From assembly GCF_017591435.1 (NCBI RefSeq), contig NC_059295.1, forward strand, positions 34,522,926-34,586,925: a stretch of 64,000 nt of DNA. Direction: 5' to 3'. Shown in pieces: positions 12,355-23,781 of the stretch (positions are counted from its first letter, which is position 1; each line of letters starts with the position of its first letter). The notes below the pieces were generated by a model. It did not search any database. It worked only from the letters and a program-made list of their open reading frames with translations, and was not told the DNA's origin. Origin of the DNA: Portunus trituberculatus. Lineage: Eukaryota; Arthropoda; Malacostraca; Decapoda; Portunidae. The translations under genes were made by a program, and so were the position numbers.

Positions 12355-14050
12355 CTTTTTTTTTTTTAATGTAGGGAAGAGGGCCAGCCAAGGGCAAAAA
12401 AAGAAAAGATTAAAAAAAAGGCCCACTTGAGTGCTGGCTCTCTAGAAAGTGGAAAAGTGTCAGCTAAAATTAGGGAGCAAATGCCTTGATACCTCCCTCT
12501 TAAAAGAGGACAGGTCTTAGGAATTTGGAAATACAGATGCAGGAAGGGAGCTCCAGAGTTTACCAGTGAAAGGGATGAATGATTGAGAGTACTGGTTAAC
12601 TCTTGCATTAGAGAGTTGGACAGAATAGGGATGAGAGGAAGAAGAAAGCCTTGTGCATTGAGGCTGCAGGGGGAGGGGAGGCATGCAGTTAGCAAGATCA
12701 GTAGAACAGTTAGCATGAAAATAGTGATAAAAGATAGAAAGAGATGCAACATTTCGCCGGTGAGAAAGAGGCTGAAGACAGTTAGTCAGAGGAGGGGAGT
12801 TGATGAGACGAAAAGCTTTTGATTCCACCCTATCTAGTAAAACTGTGTGACTGGAACCCCCAAACATGTGAAGAGTACTCCATACATGGGTGGATAAGGC
12901 CCTTATACAGAGTAAGCAGTTGGAGGGGCAAGAAAAACTGGCGGAGACGCCTCAGAACACCTAACTTCATAGAAGCTGTTTTAGCAAGAGATGAGATGTG
13001 AAGTTTCCAGTTAAGATTATGAGCAAAGGACAGACCGAGGATATTCATTGTGGAAGAGGGAGACAGTTGAGTGTCATTGAAGAAGAGGGGATAGTTGTCT
13101 GGAAGGTTGTGTCGAGTTGATAGATGGAGGAATTGAGTTTTTGAGGCATTGAAAACTACTAGATTTTCTCTGCCCCAATCGGAAATCTTAGAAAGATCGG
13201 AAGTCAGGCGTTCTGTGGCGTCCCTGCGTGATCTGTTGACTTCCTGAAGGGTTGGTCGTCTCTGAAAGGACGTGGAAAGATGTAGGTGGTATCATCAGCG
13301 TAGGAGTGGATAGGGCAAGAAGTTTGGTTAAGAAGGTCATTAATGAATAATAGAAAGAGAGTGGGTGACAGGACAGAACCCTGAGGAACACCACTATTAA
13401 TAGATTTAGGAGAAGAACAGTGGCCGTCTACCACAGCAGCAATAGAACGGTCGGAAAGGAAACTTGAGATAAAGTTGCAGAGAGAAGGATAGAAGCCGTA
13501 GGAGGGCAGTTTTGAAATCAAAGCTTTATGCCAGACTCTATCAAAAGCTTTTGATATGTCTAACGCTACAGCAAAAGTTTCACCGAAATCTCTAAAAGAG
13601 GATGACCAAGACTCAGTAAGGAAAGCCAGAAGATCACCAGTAGAGCAACCTTGACGGAAGTCATACTGGGGATCAGACAGAAGATTGTGAAGTGACAGAT
13701 GATTGAGAATCTTCCTATTCAGGATAGATTCAAAAACTTTAGACAAGCAAGAAATTAAAGCTATAGGACAGTAGTTTGAGGGGTTAGAACAGTCACCCTT
13801 GTTAGGAACAGGCTAAATGTAGGCAAACTTCCAGCATGAAGGAAAGGTAGAAGTAGATAGACAAAGTTGGAAGAGTTTGGCCAGGCAAGGTGCAAGCACG
13901 GAAGCACAGTTTTTGAGAACAATAGGAGATACCCCATCAGGACCATAAGCCTTCCGAGGGTTTAGGCCAGCGAGGTTATGGAAAACATCGTTATGAAGAT
14001 AGCTCTTTCATTGTCTGAGCTTATGAGGGACTATCCGAGCCATTTGAGAT
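12355..14050 (-). mobile_element. non-LTR retrotransposon, poly(A) type (LINE family 2), 5'-truncated, intronic
   Basis: On the minus strand this is a broken reverse transcriptase: GPDGVSPIVLKNC near 13940, then SKVFESILNRKIL, ALDISKAFDRVWHK, GVPQGSVLSPTLFLLFINDL and SYADDTT (13204-13746), later NLNWKLHISSLAKTASMKLG (about 12970-13040) and a C-terminal region to about 12480. It ends in a poly(A) tail (T-run at 12356-12369). One stop replaces a Gln/Lys-like position near 13815 and there is at least one deletion after YADD. Jockey/CR1 superfamily by motif style. It sits in the 3.6 kb aminopeptidase intron. Confidence 0.8.
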
Positions 14051-14296
14051 GCAAAACGGATGTGTGACCAAGATCAGTGTTTGCACAGCTGACTTGTCAA
14101 GTGCATGGCAATGTCTTCCTCAGCTTTCCTTTACTCTGTGGTCCTTACTGTTTGTTGCCTTTGTAATTCTACCATGGGTTTTAAGGGCAAGGCTATGTCT
14201 TATACAACAGTTATGATGCTGAAGAAGCTCTCAGTGCCAGACAAAATGGGTGTTATACAAGACGTGAGAGAGGCAAGAGCTGTGCTGTGTGGTGTG

Positions 14297-14735
14297 TATT
14301 TACATAGTTGTATTTACCTAGTTATATTGTACAGGGTTCGAGCAGGGATCATAGTTTCCTGTCTCCATGTCTCCATTTGTCTAATTTTTCCTTAAAGTTA
14401 TGCACATTATGTGCTGTAACAACTTCATTATTCAATGTATTCCACTTCTCCACCATTCTGTGCGGAAAACTATTTTCCCATATCCATCACACACTGCCTC
14501 ATCCTAATCTTCTTTACACATCCTATTGTCCTATCGTTTTCTGTCACCAGCACCAGGTCTTCCTTGCCTATCTTTTCAATGCCATTGATTATCTTGTACA
14601 TTGTTATTATGGCCCTCGTTCTCTTCTACCTTGTAAGGTTAGTAGTCCCATTTTCTTCATTCATTCTTCATAAGTTAGGTCTTTGAGTTCCAGCACTATC
14701 TTTATAGCAATCTTCTGTATCCTTTCTAATCTTGG
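14297..14735 (-). mobile_element. LINE family 1, 3'-end fragment, intronic
   Basis: A 5'-truncated copy whose 3' end has the ACTAGGTAAATAC-type tandem words (rev. comp. at 14297-14325) seen on all family 1 LINEs here. Its sequence parallels 17030-17440. It lies in the same aminopeptidase intron as the family 2 LINE. The remaining intron to 15384 has only an (AC)n tract at about 15070-15098. Confidence 0.75.
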
Positions 14736-15066
14736 TTCATTGTTATAGCATATATAATAAGAAAATTATACTTTTTGGAATTTCATCAAACTCTGAGTGG
14801 AAATTTTTCACTTCTCTATTTTGGTACAAACGGCCCTTCTAATGTGAGATGTTCCATATACGTATTCAACAGGAAACAATCTGGTATTCATAAACCTTCT
14901 TGTATCCAATGATACACTTGGGTCTCAGTGCAACACTGTACACTCAAAGCAACATTAACACATTTTCATTAAAAAATTGCCTTCTGTATGGGTGTTACAT
15001 CTCTAATGAAGATTTCTCCTCCTTTGCAGTATAACTAATTCTTCAAGCACTTTAACAAATGACCAT

Positions 15067-15100
<34 letters not shown>

Positions 15101-15384
15101 TATATAGGTTTACGAGAAGCATGTCTCCCACAAAATTTCTGCAATTATACAAAGAACTAAAATGTTTCATACCACAAGTACATAGCTGCATCTAATGGTG
15201 ATGATTTCCAATGATTCTTATATGGTGTCACTGACTTCATGAGATGTACGGTAAATTCATAATTACTTTGTATGTAATACAAAAACATAAGAATGATGTC
15301 CACAGTTCAACAAAATGTAGGAGTATGCATTTTTTTCAGTAAATCATGCTGAGTAAGTAAGAGTGCAGTGATGCTGCCACTTGC

Positions 15385-15526
15385 CTTTTTATCCCTTCTG
15401 CAGCAGCATCTGCAAACCTTCGCACATCATCCTGGTCACGCTCCAAAGGGCCAGTGGGGGCAAAAACTAAGCGGCCAGCAGGCAACTCCACCCTGACACA
15501 GCCTCCATCCTTCAACAGTGACTCAT
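15385..15526 (-). CDS. M17 aminopeptidase, N-terminal domain exon with GC splice donor
   Basis: Exon of 142 bp, acceptor GTTTTTGCAG. It begins with two bases completing an Asp codon, encodes ESLLKDGGCVRVELPAGRL and FAPTGPLERDQDDVRRFADA, and ends two bases into an Arg codon. The only donor that keeps the frame with the next exon is GCAAGT after AAAAAG. A nearby GT (CAA|GTGG) would leave the wrong phase. Confidence 0.85.
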
Positions 15527-16020
15527 CTGCAAAAACACAATCTTCCTCAGCTCGAGTTGATTATTTCTTAATGCAATGCAGTCATGAATCATGATCAAGT
15601 ATGGATTAATAAAGAATTTGACCTATTAATATTTCTTATGCTTCCTGTCCTCTATTATCCAATCCAATGTTTATTTATTTTTCCAATGAAGCACAGCTTT
15701 TTACAAACCCTTCACTTGTAACAAACTCATTCTCTCAGCAATCTTTTTAGAAATTATTTACCAATATATTTCATGCCCTAAAAAGACACTAGATCTTCAA
15801 ACACACCAACTTCAAAAAGAGAATGTTTGATCTGTAAAAAAATAAGATAAAAAAATAATAAATGAAAAACACCCACTTCACATTTGATTTTAGCTTCACA
15901 CTCAACACTTCAATTTCAAAACTATGTAAGAAAGTTTCATGAGAGTCTTAATGGAAGACCACATCATGCAAGCAGTCCTATACATTACTTCTTATGAGTG
16001 ATACATATCTAAAAGCTCAC

Positions 16021-16160
16021 CAAAGCTTGCTTGTTCTTTGAGTGGTGCCAGAAGTGGGCTGAACTGTCCTTGAAGCTTCTCCAAAGAGTCAGTAACCAGC
16101 ACAATTCCATCATAATCAGTTGCTGCCACAGATGCTTCTGCCCGCACCTCACACGGAACA
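16021..16160 (-). CDS. M17 leucine aminopeptidase family gene (W07G4.4-like), most 5' exon found
   Basis: The family removes N-terminal amino acids from peptides with two bound metal ions, normally as a cytosolic hexamer. This exon (140 bp, acceptor TCTCTTCAG, donor GTGAGC) encodes VPCEVRAEASVAATDYDGIV then LVTDSLEKLQGQF and APLKEQASF, part of the less conserved N-terminal domain. With the other six exons (5964-15526) it gives about 358 codons in consistent phase, against about 500-520 for full-length relatives. No start codon exon was recognised upstream, where LINEs occupy 17000-25900. Which M17 subfamily it belongs to is from memory; membership of M17 itself is secure from the downstream motifs. 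Confidence 0.85.
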
Positions 16161-17026
16161 CTGAAGAGATGGCATCACATGCAAGATTTTAATTACATAA
16201 AGATAAGTAAAAAGCAAAATGTTACGATGCAGCTTGTTTTGGTACATGTAAATACATACTGTATCTACAATGGCAACCTTTTTCAGTGATCATACTACCT
16301 CTATCTGTCATATATGATAACCACAAGTTTCAATGAACTGATGACATCTTATTTATGGTAACCCCTTAAGGTTAAAAATTCATTCATTTTATACAATAAT
16401 GTTTTGTCATTTACATAATAATTCTTCCATCCTGATGATCAATTCCACAGCTCTGATGGAGTTCATTACTTTAAATTCAAGGTCACTCCCTTTCTCTGTC
16501 CTTTCTCTTTAATTTGTCACAAACCTGAAGTATCATGACCACTTTGTTTTCCTACGATGATGTGAGTTGCTTTTTTCATGCAGCAGAATGCTGCCTAGTA
16601 TTTATATGGCAAGCTGGTTATCATCCCCACACTCCTCACTGATAATTGTGTTTTACTATATTTCCATGTCAATCATCAAATCTGTAGCTCAAATGGCCTC
16701 CTTCACATTTTCTCCTTTCAAGAGCAGGCCTGAGAGGAGTTGAAGCTACAGAAAGTCTGCCTCTGAATTTAACAGAAAAGAAAAAAATGTTGTAAATCTT
16801 TCCATAAAGACACTGAATGGGAATGAGTTCCCATTCTGAGGAGGTTGATGGTGATGGCAGGCTAGCCAGTTCTATCTATATCTTTGCCCTCATCTAATCA
16901 TTCTTTCACTGCCTCCTATGATTTATCATACATTTCTTCATTATGGTAAATGAATGTGCTTGAACTGTGTTTGATGAATGGCATTATATATGATTATTTT
17001 CCTATGTACATGTGTAGTGATGTTCA
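16161..17026. other. no feature recognised
   Basis: AT-rich sequence between the most 5' exon found and the LINE cluster. I looked for further aminopeptidase exons on the minus strand and could not support any. Confidence 0.5.
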
Positions 17027-17925
17027 TTGTATTTACCTAGTTGTATTGTACAGGGTTTGAGCAGGGTTCATAGTGTCCTGTATCTATGTCTCCATTTATC
17101 TCATTTTTCCTTAAAGTTATGCACATTATGTGCTGTAACAACTTCATTATCCAATGCATTCCACTTTTCCACCGTTCTGTGTGGAAAACTGTATTTTCCA
17201 ATATCTTTCACACACTGCCTTATCTTGATCTTCTTTTCATGTCCTCTTGTCCTTCCATCTTCTGTCAACAGGACCAGGTCTTCCTTGTCTATCTTCTCAA
17301 TGCCATTGATTATCTTGTACATTGTTATTAGGTCCTCACGTTCTCTTCCATTTCTCATTTCCTTCAGTCGTTCTTCATATGTTAGGTCCTTTAATTCCGG
17401 CACCATCTTTGTAGCAATCTTCTGTATCCTTTCCAATTTTCTTACATCCTTTTTAGAGCTTGGAGAGGACATCACTGTTGCATATTCCAGCCTTGGACGT
17501 ATCATGCTTGTGATGATATTTTCATCATATCTTTGTCCATGTATTGAAATGCCACTCTTATATTAGTCAACATTTTATATGATAATCCAAATATCTTGCT
17601 TATGTGTTTTTCAGGGCTCAGATTTTCTTGTATGATCACTCCCAAATCTTTTTCTTCTTTAGTCTTCATTATTTGTTCCTCTCCCATCATATAGTTCCAT
17701 ACCGGTCTTCTCTTACTCTTCCCTAGTTCCATTATGTGACATTTCTTGGTATGAAACTCCAATTTCCACTTCTTGCTCCACTCATAGATCTTGTTTATAT
17801 CTTCTTGCAATAGCAGACAATCCTCTCTGGTTTTGGTAACTCTTAGCAGCTTTGCATTATCAGCAAATAAACTTATATAACTGTTTACCCCAATGTGAAT
17901 GTTGTTTACATAAATCTGTAACATA

Positions 17926-19227
17926 CAGTCGCTGCAATGGAAAGGAAAAGTTCCCACTACATTTTTTTGGATAAAAATAGAAAAAAAGTATAACTTGCAT
18001 TTGTTTTATTGCATTCTTATGTGTACATCTAGTATTTAGTCATATTCCCTTTTGTTTTTCAGCACCATTTTAAGTGTTTCAGGCATGAATGTGGCCTCCA
18101 TAGTAACCCACAACATTTTTAGGTCTTCCTTCAGCTTTGGGATAGAGGTGGGCCTACACTCTTCCATCTCATCTTTTATCTTGTTCTAGGAATTTTCTAT
18201 GGGGTTAAGGTCTAGGGAATTACCAGGCCACTCAAACAGAGGAATATTATTGTTTGCCAGGAAATTTTCACACTTTTGGCCCTGTGGGATGGGGTACCAT
18301 CTTGCATAAAAATTCACACCCCATGAACATCTCACATAACAAGCAAATATTCCCTCAGCACCTCAATGTAGTTGTCTGCCTTCATTGTAACATTTCTTGG
18401 GAAAAAATACAGTCCACCCTTACCCTTTCCACCACTAAACCACCCCCACATCATAACACTCTCCGGGTGTTTCACGGTCTTAATCGTGTACCGTGGGTTG
18501 CACCAGGACACATTACTGGGTCTCCTTACCACTTTGGAACTTTTTCCACTGTTCTGGTGTCCAGTCTTTGTATTTCTTTGCAAATGCAATCCTTTTCTTC
18601 ATCGTCCTTTCCGTGAGCAGAGGTTTCTTGGCAGCACGGCAACAGGTAAGTTTAAGGTCCTTTGCAGACGATGTTGGATGGTGCGGATCGTGATATTTTT
18701 TGACAGCTCAGGATGGTTATTTTTTTATTCTGCTGCCGTTATGGATGGATTCTTCTTTACTTCACACTTTAAGATGCAGTCAGTCTTAGGAGTAGTCTTC
18801 CTCTTGCCCCCAGAGCCTGGTTTCCGTGCTGGTATGGTGTTGGGTCCGAGCTTGGCTGCCTCCATTTTCAGCCTGTAAATGGACAGTCTGTTCACACTCA
18901 GTTCCTCCGCCACACATTTCCCCAGCTTCTTACGCCCCATTGTGATCAGCTGGGGTCATTTGGTAGGGCTCCAAAGTTAATGTAAGTTTTGTGTGCGGAG
19001 CCACAAGAGAGCAAGGTAACATACATTCTTTCTCACCGGGCTCTGGGAGCACACTGGTGCTTGAGGTGTTGATGAACAGTGGAGGGAGGAAGGATGGTGT
19101 GACTCATGCAACCACAAGCTTCTCCCCCAAATTGTATGGCTGGGACCACAAACATAAAGTACACATGAAATCGTGTGGGAACATTTCACTTGTGTTTTAT
19201 GTGGGAACTTTTTCTTTGCGGGCACTG
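17926..19227 (-). mobile_element. Tc1-like transposon inserted in a LINE, TA target duplication
   Basis: 1302 bp, the usual Tc1 size. The left end begins CAGTCGCTGCAATGG and the right end, on the other strand, CAGTGCCCGCAAAG; both lead into AAAAGTTCCCAC. A TA lies directly outside each end (17924-17925 and 19228-19229). Removing the element and one TA restores the LINE sequence between RT motifs. Confidence 0.9.
18160..18940 (-). pseudogene. Tc1-like transposase (degenerate)
   Basis: Starts MGRKKLGKCVAEELSVNRLS (18940), an N-terminal helix-turn-helix region, followed by a GRPR-like basic stretch and NPSITAAE. Further on come PRYTIKTVKHPESVMMWGWF and GGLYFFPRNVTM (18332-18530), characteristic of the DDE catalytic domain, and a SLDLNPIEN-like C-terminal catalytic motif near 18200. 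At least two frameshifts and stops break it. It would act by binding the inverted repeats and cutting at TA. Confidence 0.8.
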
Positions 19228-20091
19228 TAATGGGGGCTAACACTGACCCTTGTGGCACTCCGCTAGTTACTTTACCCCCAAGATGAGTATGTATCTCTGA
19301 TCACAGTTCTCATTTCCCTATCCTTTAAATAATCTCTTGTCCATTCTAGCAAAGTTCCTCGCAGTCCTCCTATGCTCTCTAGTTTCCAAAGTAGTCTTCC
19401 ATGAGGGACTTTATCAAAAACCTTTATTAAAAGGTATAGTGTGTCCACCATCCATCTCTATTTTCAAGTCCTGCAATAACTCTTGAGTAGAAACTTAATA
19501 AGTTTGATACACATGACCTCCTTGTCCTGAACCCAAATTGTCTGTTCGATACGACATGCTCTTCTTCTAGAAATTTAACCCATTTTTCTTTGATAATTAT
19601 TTCACATAACTTCCCCAAAACACTTATAAGTGACATTGGTCTGTAGTTTAGTGGTTCAGTTGCCTTTCCTCCTTTAAATATCGGAACTACATTGGCTCTC
19701 TTCCATTCTAGTGGAACTTTCCCTTCATTTATTGAACTTGTAATTATTTCCCAAAATGGGTCCAGTAGTTGCTCTTTACATTCTTTTAACACCTGATGCA
19801 CCATCTGGCCCCATTGCTTTTCTGACATCCAACTTATCCAATAATCTTCCAATATTCTCTTTGTGCACTGTGATCTCCAGTGATCCTTGGCAATGCAATG
19901 TCCTACTAGGTTCTGTGAAATCTTCTGCAGTTAGCACCGTTTTGAAGCTCTAATTCATTATTTCACACATTTCCTTCTCTGTTTGGTATGTCTTCCTTTC
20001 TTCAATTATTTTTTTAATTGTTTCCGTGTTCTTTGTTTTGCCATTTATAAACTTGTAGAAAAGTTTGGGTTCGTCTTTGCTTTAATGTGTG

Positions 20092-23000
20092 TATTTACCT
20101 AGTTGTATTTACCTAGTTGTAGTTTTACAGGGCCTGGGGTTTATGCTCGTGTGGCCCCGTCTCCATGTCTACACTTATCGAATCTTTCCTTAAAACTGTG
20201 TACACTCGTTGCAGACACTACTTCATTCAAACTGTTCCATGTCTCAACACATCTTTGTGGGAAACTACACTTTTTAATATCTCTTAGACAGCTTCCCTTC
20301 CTCAGCTTCTTACTATGCGATCTTGTGCTTCGACTGGCATATTCTTCTCTCAGAATCAGATACTCATTGTCCACTTGGTCCATTCCGTTGGTCAATCTAT
20401 AAACTTGTATCAGATCCTCTCTCTCCCTTCTCTGTTCCAATGTTGGAAGATCCATAGCCTTTAATCTCTCCTCATATGTCATCCCTTCAAATTCTGGAAC
20501 CATTCTTGTAGCCATTTTTTGTAGTCTCTCCAACTTCCTTGTGTTTCTTTTTATGAAGGATCCACACTACTCCTGCATATTCCAATCTGGGTCTTATTAT
20601 AGTACTTATCAATTTCTTCATCATTTCTTTGTCTATGTAGTGAAATGCTACTCCAATATTCCTTAGCAAATTATATGTCTCTGAAAATTCTATCAATATG
20701 GCTTACCGGTTGATTGTTTTCTTCCATCGTCACTCCTAAGTCCTTTTCCTTTTTTACTTTCTCCAGTTCTACTCCATCTCCCATCTTATAGATTCCCATG
20801 GGTCGTCTTTCACTTTTTCACATTTCCATGACATGGCTTTTGTCCACATTGAATTCCATTTCCCACTTTTTACTCCATTCCCAGATCTTATTTAGGTCTT
20901 CCTGCAGTATTTCACAATCCTCTTTTTGCTTTATAACTCTGCACAGTTTCATATCATCTGCAAATAGATTTATGTAGCTGTTCACTCCTTCTGACATGTC
21001 ATTTATATATACATAGTATATGAGGAAAAGTATTGGCACTAATACTGACCCCTGCAGCACTCTGCTTTCTATTGCTCTCCACTTGGACTTCATATTCCTT
21101 TTAAGCCACCGTTCTTCTCTAACTTCCACAGTAATCTTGCATGTGGCACTTTATCAAATGCCTTTTTAAATCCAAATAAATACAGTCAACCCATCCCTCT
21201 CTCTCTTGTAGTCTATCAACTATTCTAGAGTAGAAACTCAGTAAATTAGTTACACACGACCGTCTTTTTCTAAAACCAAATTGGCTATTTGATATTAATT
21301 TGTTGTCTTCAAGGAACTCGATCCATTGTTTCTTTATTATTCTTTCATACATCTTGCATATTACACTAGTTAGTGATACCGGTCTGCAATTTAAAGGTTC
21401 TTCCTTCCTTCCGCTCTAATATATAGGAACCACCTCAGCTCTTTCCCATTCTACTGGTACTGTTCCATTTTTCATTGAGCATTTTATGATGTTGTATATA
21501 GGACTTGTTAGTTCTTCCCTACATTCTTTTAGTATTCTGCCTGAGACTTCATCCAGTCCCATTGCCTTCTCTTCATCCAATTCCTTCATTAACTCTTTTA
21601 TTTTAAGCTTGGTTACTTTAACCTCTTTCATATAGACCAGTGGTTCCCAACCTTTTGGCACTCGCGACCCCATACCTAAAAGTTTGAAACCCATGTGACC
21701 CCCTGCTTAGGGCTTACTATCAGCAGCACAGCACATTCACTCATACATAACCTATAATATCACCTAATGACATTGAACTAATGTAACACACCTTTTGTTT
21801 TGTACCGAAACAAAAACAACAAAAAAATGTAAGAACATAAACAATGTGATTGATGAGATAAAATTAATATTATCCCAAGCTACTTCTCAAGGCTTTTCTT
21901 TTCGACCCTCAGGGGTCGCGACCCACCTGTTGGGAACCCCTGATATAGACAGTCTCTCTATTACCCTGTGGCCTTTCAAATTTGGATTCCTCAGTAAAGA
22001 CCTTCTGGAATTTATCATTTAATAGTTCTGGCATACTTTTTGGGTCTTCCACCATCCCGTTCTCTCCTTTTAACCTTTCCATTGTTTCTTTTTGCCTAGT
22101 TTTTCCATTTATGAATCTGTAGAACAATTTTGGTTGTTCCTTACATTTTTCGACAATGTCCTTTTCATAGTTCCTTTCCTCATCCTTCCTCACCTTAACA
22201 TATTCATTTCTCGCTGCCTTGAAGTTTTCCTTATTTACTGGATTTCTATTTCTCCTCCACCTTTTCCATGCTCCATCTCTTTTCTCCTTTGCCCTAGCAC
22301 ACCTTGCGTTAAACCAATCTTTCTTTCCTTCTTCTTTAGGTCTATATTTCGGGACATATTCCCTGACTCCTGTTTTGTATATTTCCAAAAATAAGTTATA
22401 CTTCTCTTGCACTGTCTCTGAGTTTTCCATCTCCTCCCAGTTAACATATTTGAAATAGTTCTTGAGATTCTCAATATCAGCCTTTCTGTAATTTAATCGG
22501 CCTCCTTTGTATGATTCGTCTCTATCTTCCTTTTCCTCTTCTATATCCATTTCTAATATTACATGGTCACTCTTTCCCAATGGGCACTTATATCTTATAT
22601 CGTCGTTAATTTGTATACCTCTTGTAAAAACTAGGTCCAATCTCGCTCGTTGTTTCCTCTGAATCTTGTGTTTTCCTTTACTTTTGGTCCATCATATTAT
22701 CTATCATTAGGTTCAGGAATCTTTCTCCCAGGCTTCTTCCCCCATACCACTTTCATAATTTTCCCAGTCCACTTCTTTACAGTTGAATTCTCCTACTATA
22801 AAAAAAAAATAACACTTTTCTCCTTTCTTTAATGATTCTCGTTAGACTCCTTATTGTGTCATCTATCATGTCTTTATATTCTTGATTGGTCCATGAATTT
22901 GTTTTTGGTGGCACATATGTTACAATGATTGTTAAGTCTTTTTTTTATTAATATGCATCTTAATATACAGTACTTCTGCTTTTCCTTCCCCATTTTCCAC

Positions 23001-23390
23001 ATGGTTTACCACCATCTCTTTCCTTAACATTATCATGACTCCTCCTCCTCCTTTACCCCCTGTCTTTCCTCCATACATTATATCTATTATCTATGCCTAT
23101 TTTGATTGTCCCATTTAGTTTTGTTTCAGCCAGGCATACAATATCCAGTTTTTCTTTCCTTATGTAATCTTTTAGTTCTAATTTACTTGATAGAACCCCA
23201 TCTATGTTCGTATACATCATTTTTAGTTTCTTGCCCTTATCACTTTTAGTTACACTTGGTCCATTATTGTCTCTTCCTTCTCTCTTATATACCATTTTCT
23301 TATCCTGTCTCCTAGAATTCTCCAAAAAAATGCCTTTTTTTCCTCCTCTGACCTTTCATTATTTTTTTCCCTTACTGCTGCCGTCAATTC
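20092..23390 (-). mobile_element. LINE family 1 copy B, nearly full-length ORF2
   Basis: From 5' to 3' on the minus strand: endonuclease (MMYTNIDGVLSSKLELKDYI, DIVCLAETKLN, 23053-23240), linker (21909-22640), RT start (LDEEKAMGLDEVSGRIL, 21416-21694), QFGFRKRRSCVTNLLSFYSR (21119-21352), VLVPILFLIYY and LFADDMKLCR (20818-21129), then LEYAGV and the C-terminal region. The 3' end has two ACTAGGTAAATAC repeats (20092-20125). Many single-base frameshifts. A hAT MITE splits it at 21638-21942. The 5' end abuts (GT)n. Confidence 0.85.
21638..21942. mobile_element. hAT-type MITE with perfect 8 bp target duplication
   Basis: Ends CAGTGGTTCCCAACC and, on the opposite strand, CAGGGGTTCCCAACAGG, each followed by a GCGACCC-type word, a well-known hAT end style. 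The 8 bp ATATAGAC occurs directly on both sides (21630-21637 and 21943-21950). 305 bp, non-coding. It interrupts LINE copy B. Confidence 0.93.
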
Positions 23391-23411
23391 GTGTGTGTGT
23401 GTGTGTGTGTT

Positions 23412-23701
23412 TGACTGTTTGACCTGCTGCAGTCTCTGACGAGACAGCCAGACGTTACCCTACGGAACGAGCTCAGAGCTCATTATTTCCAATCTTGGGA
23501 TAGGCCTGAGACCAGGCACACACCACACACCGGGACAAAAAGGTCACAACTCCTCGATTTACATCCCGTACCTACTCACTGCTAGGTGAACAGGGGCTAC
23601 ACGTGAAAGGAGACACACCCAAATGCGTATCTCCACCCGGCCAGGGAATCGAACCCCGGTCCTCTGGCTTGTGAAGCCAGCGCTCTAACCACTGAGCTAC
23701 C

Positions 23702-23706
<5 letters not shown>
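23412..23706 (-). mobile_element. tRNA-derived SINE, family 3, between two (GT)n tracts
   Basis: The minus strand reads as a tRNA-like head (GGTAGCTCAGTGGTTAGAGC, anticodon-stem GGCTTCACAAGCC, B box GGTTCGATTCC) and a body ending GTCAAACAGTCAAA. (GT)n lies at 23392-23411 and at 23706-23779. A family 1-like LINE 3' end starts immediately beyond the second tract. Confidence 0.85.

Positions 23707-23779
<73 letters not shown>

Positions 23780-23781
<2 letters not shown>

Larger units (their letters stand above)
17027..20085 (-). mobile_element. LINE family 1 copy A, split by a Tc1-like transposon
   Basis: Minus-strand reverse transcriptase with LNYRPMSLISVLGKLCEIII, RQFGFRTRRSC (19427-19852), FADNAKLLRV and KKWKLEFHTKKCHIMELGKS (17502-17925), then MIRPRLEYATVMSS and the C-terminal region to about 17100. 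The 3' end carries GTATTTACCTAGTTGTA-type repeats. The 5' end is truncated near 20085, exactly where the next LINE's 3' tail starts. A 1.3 kb Tc1-like element occupies 17926-19227. The ORF has several frameshifts. Confidence 0.8.
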
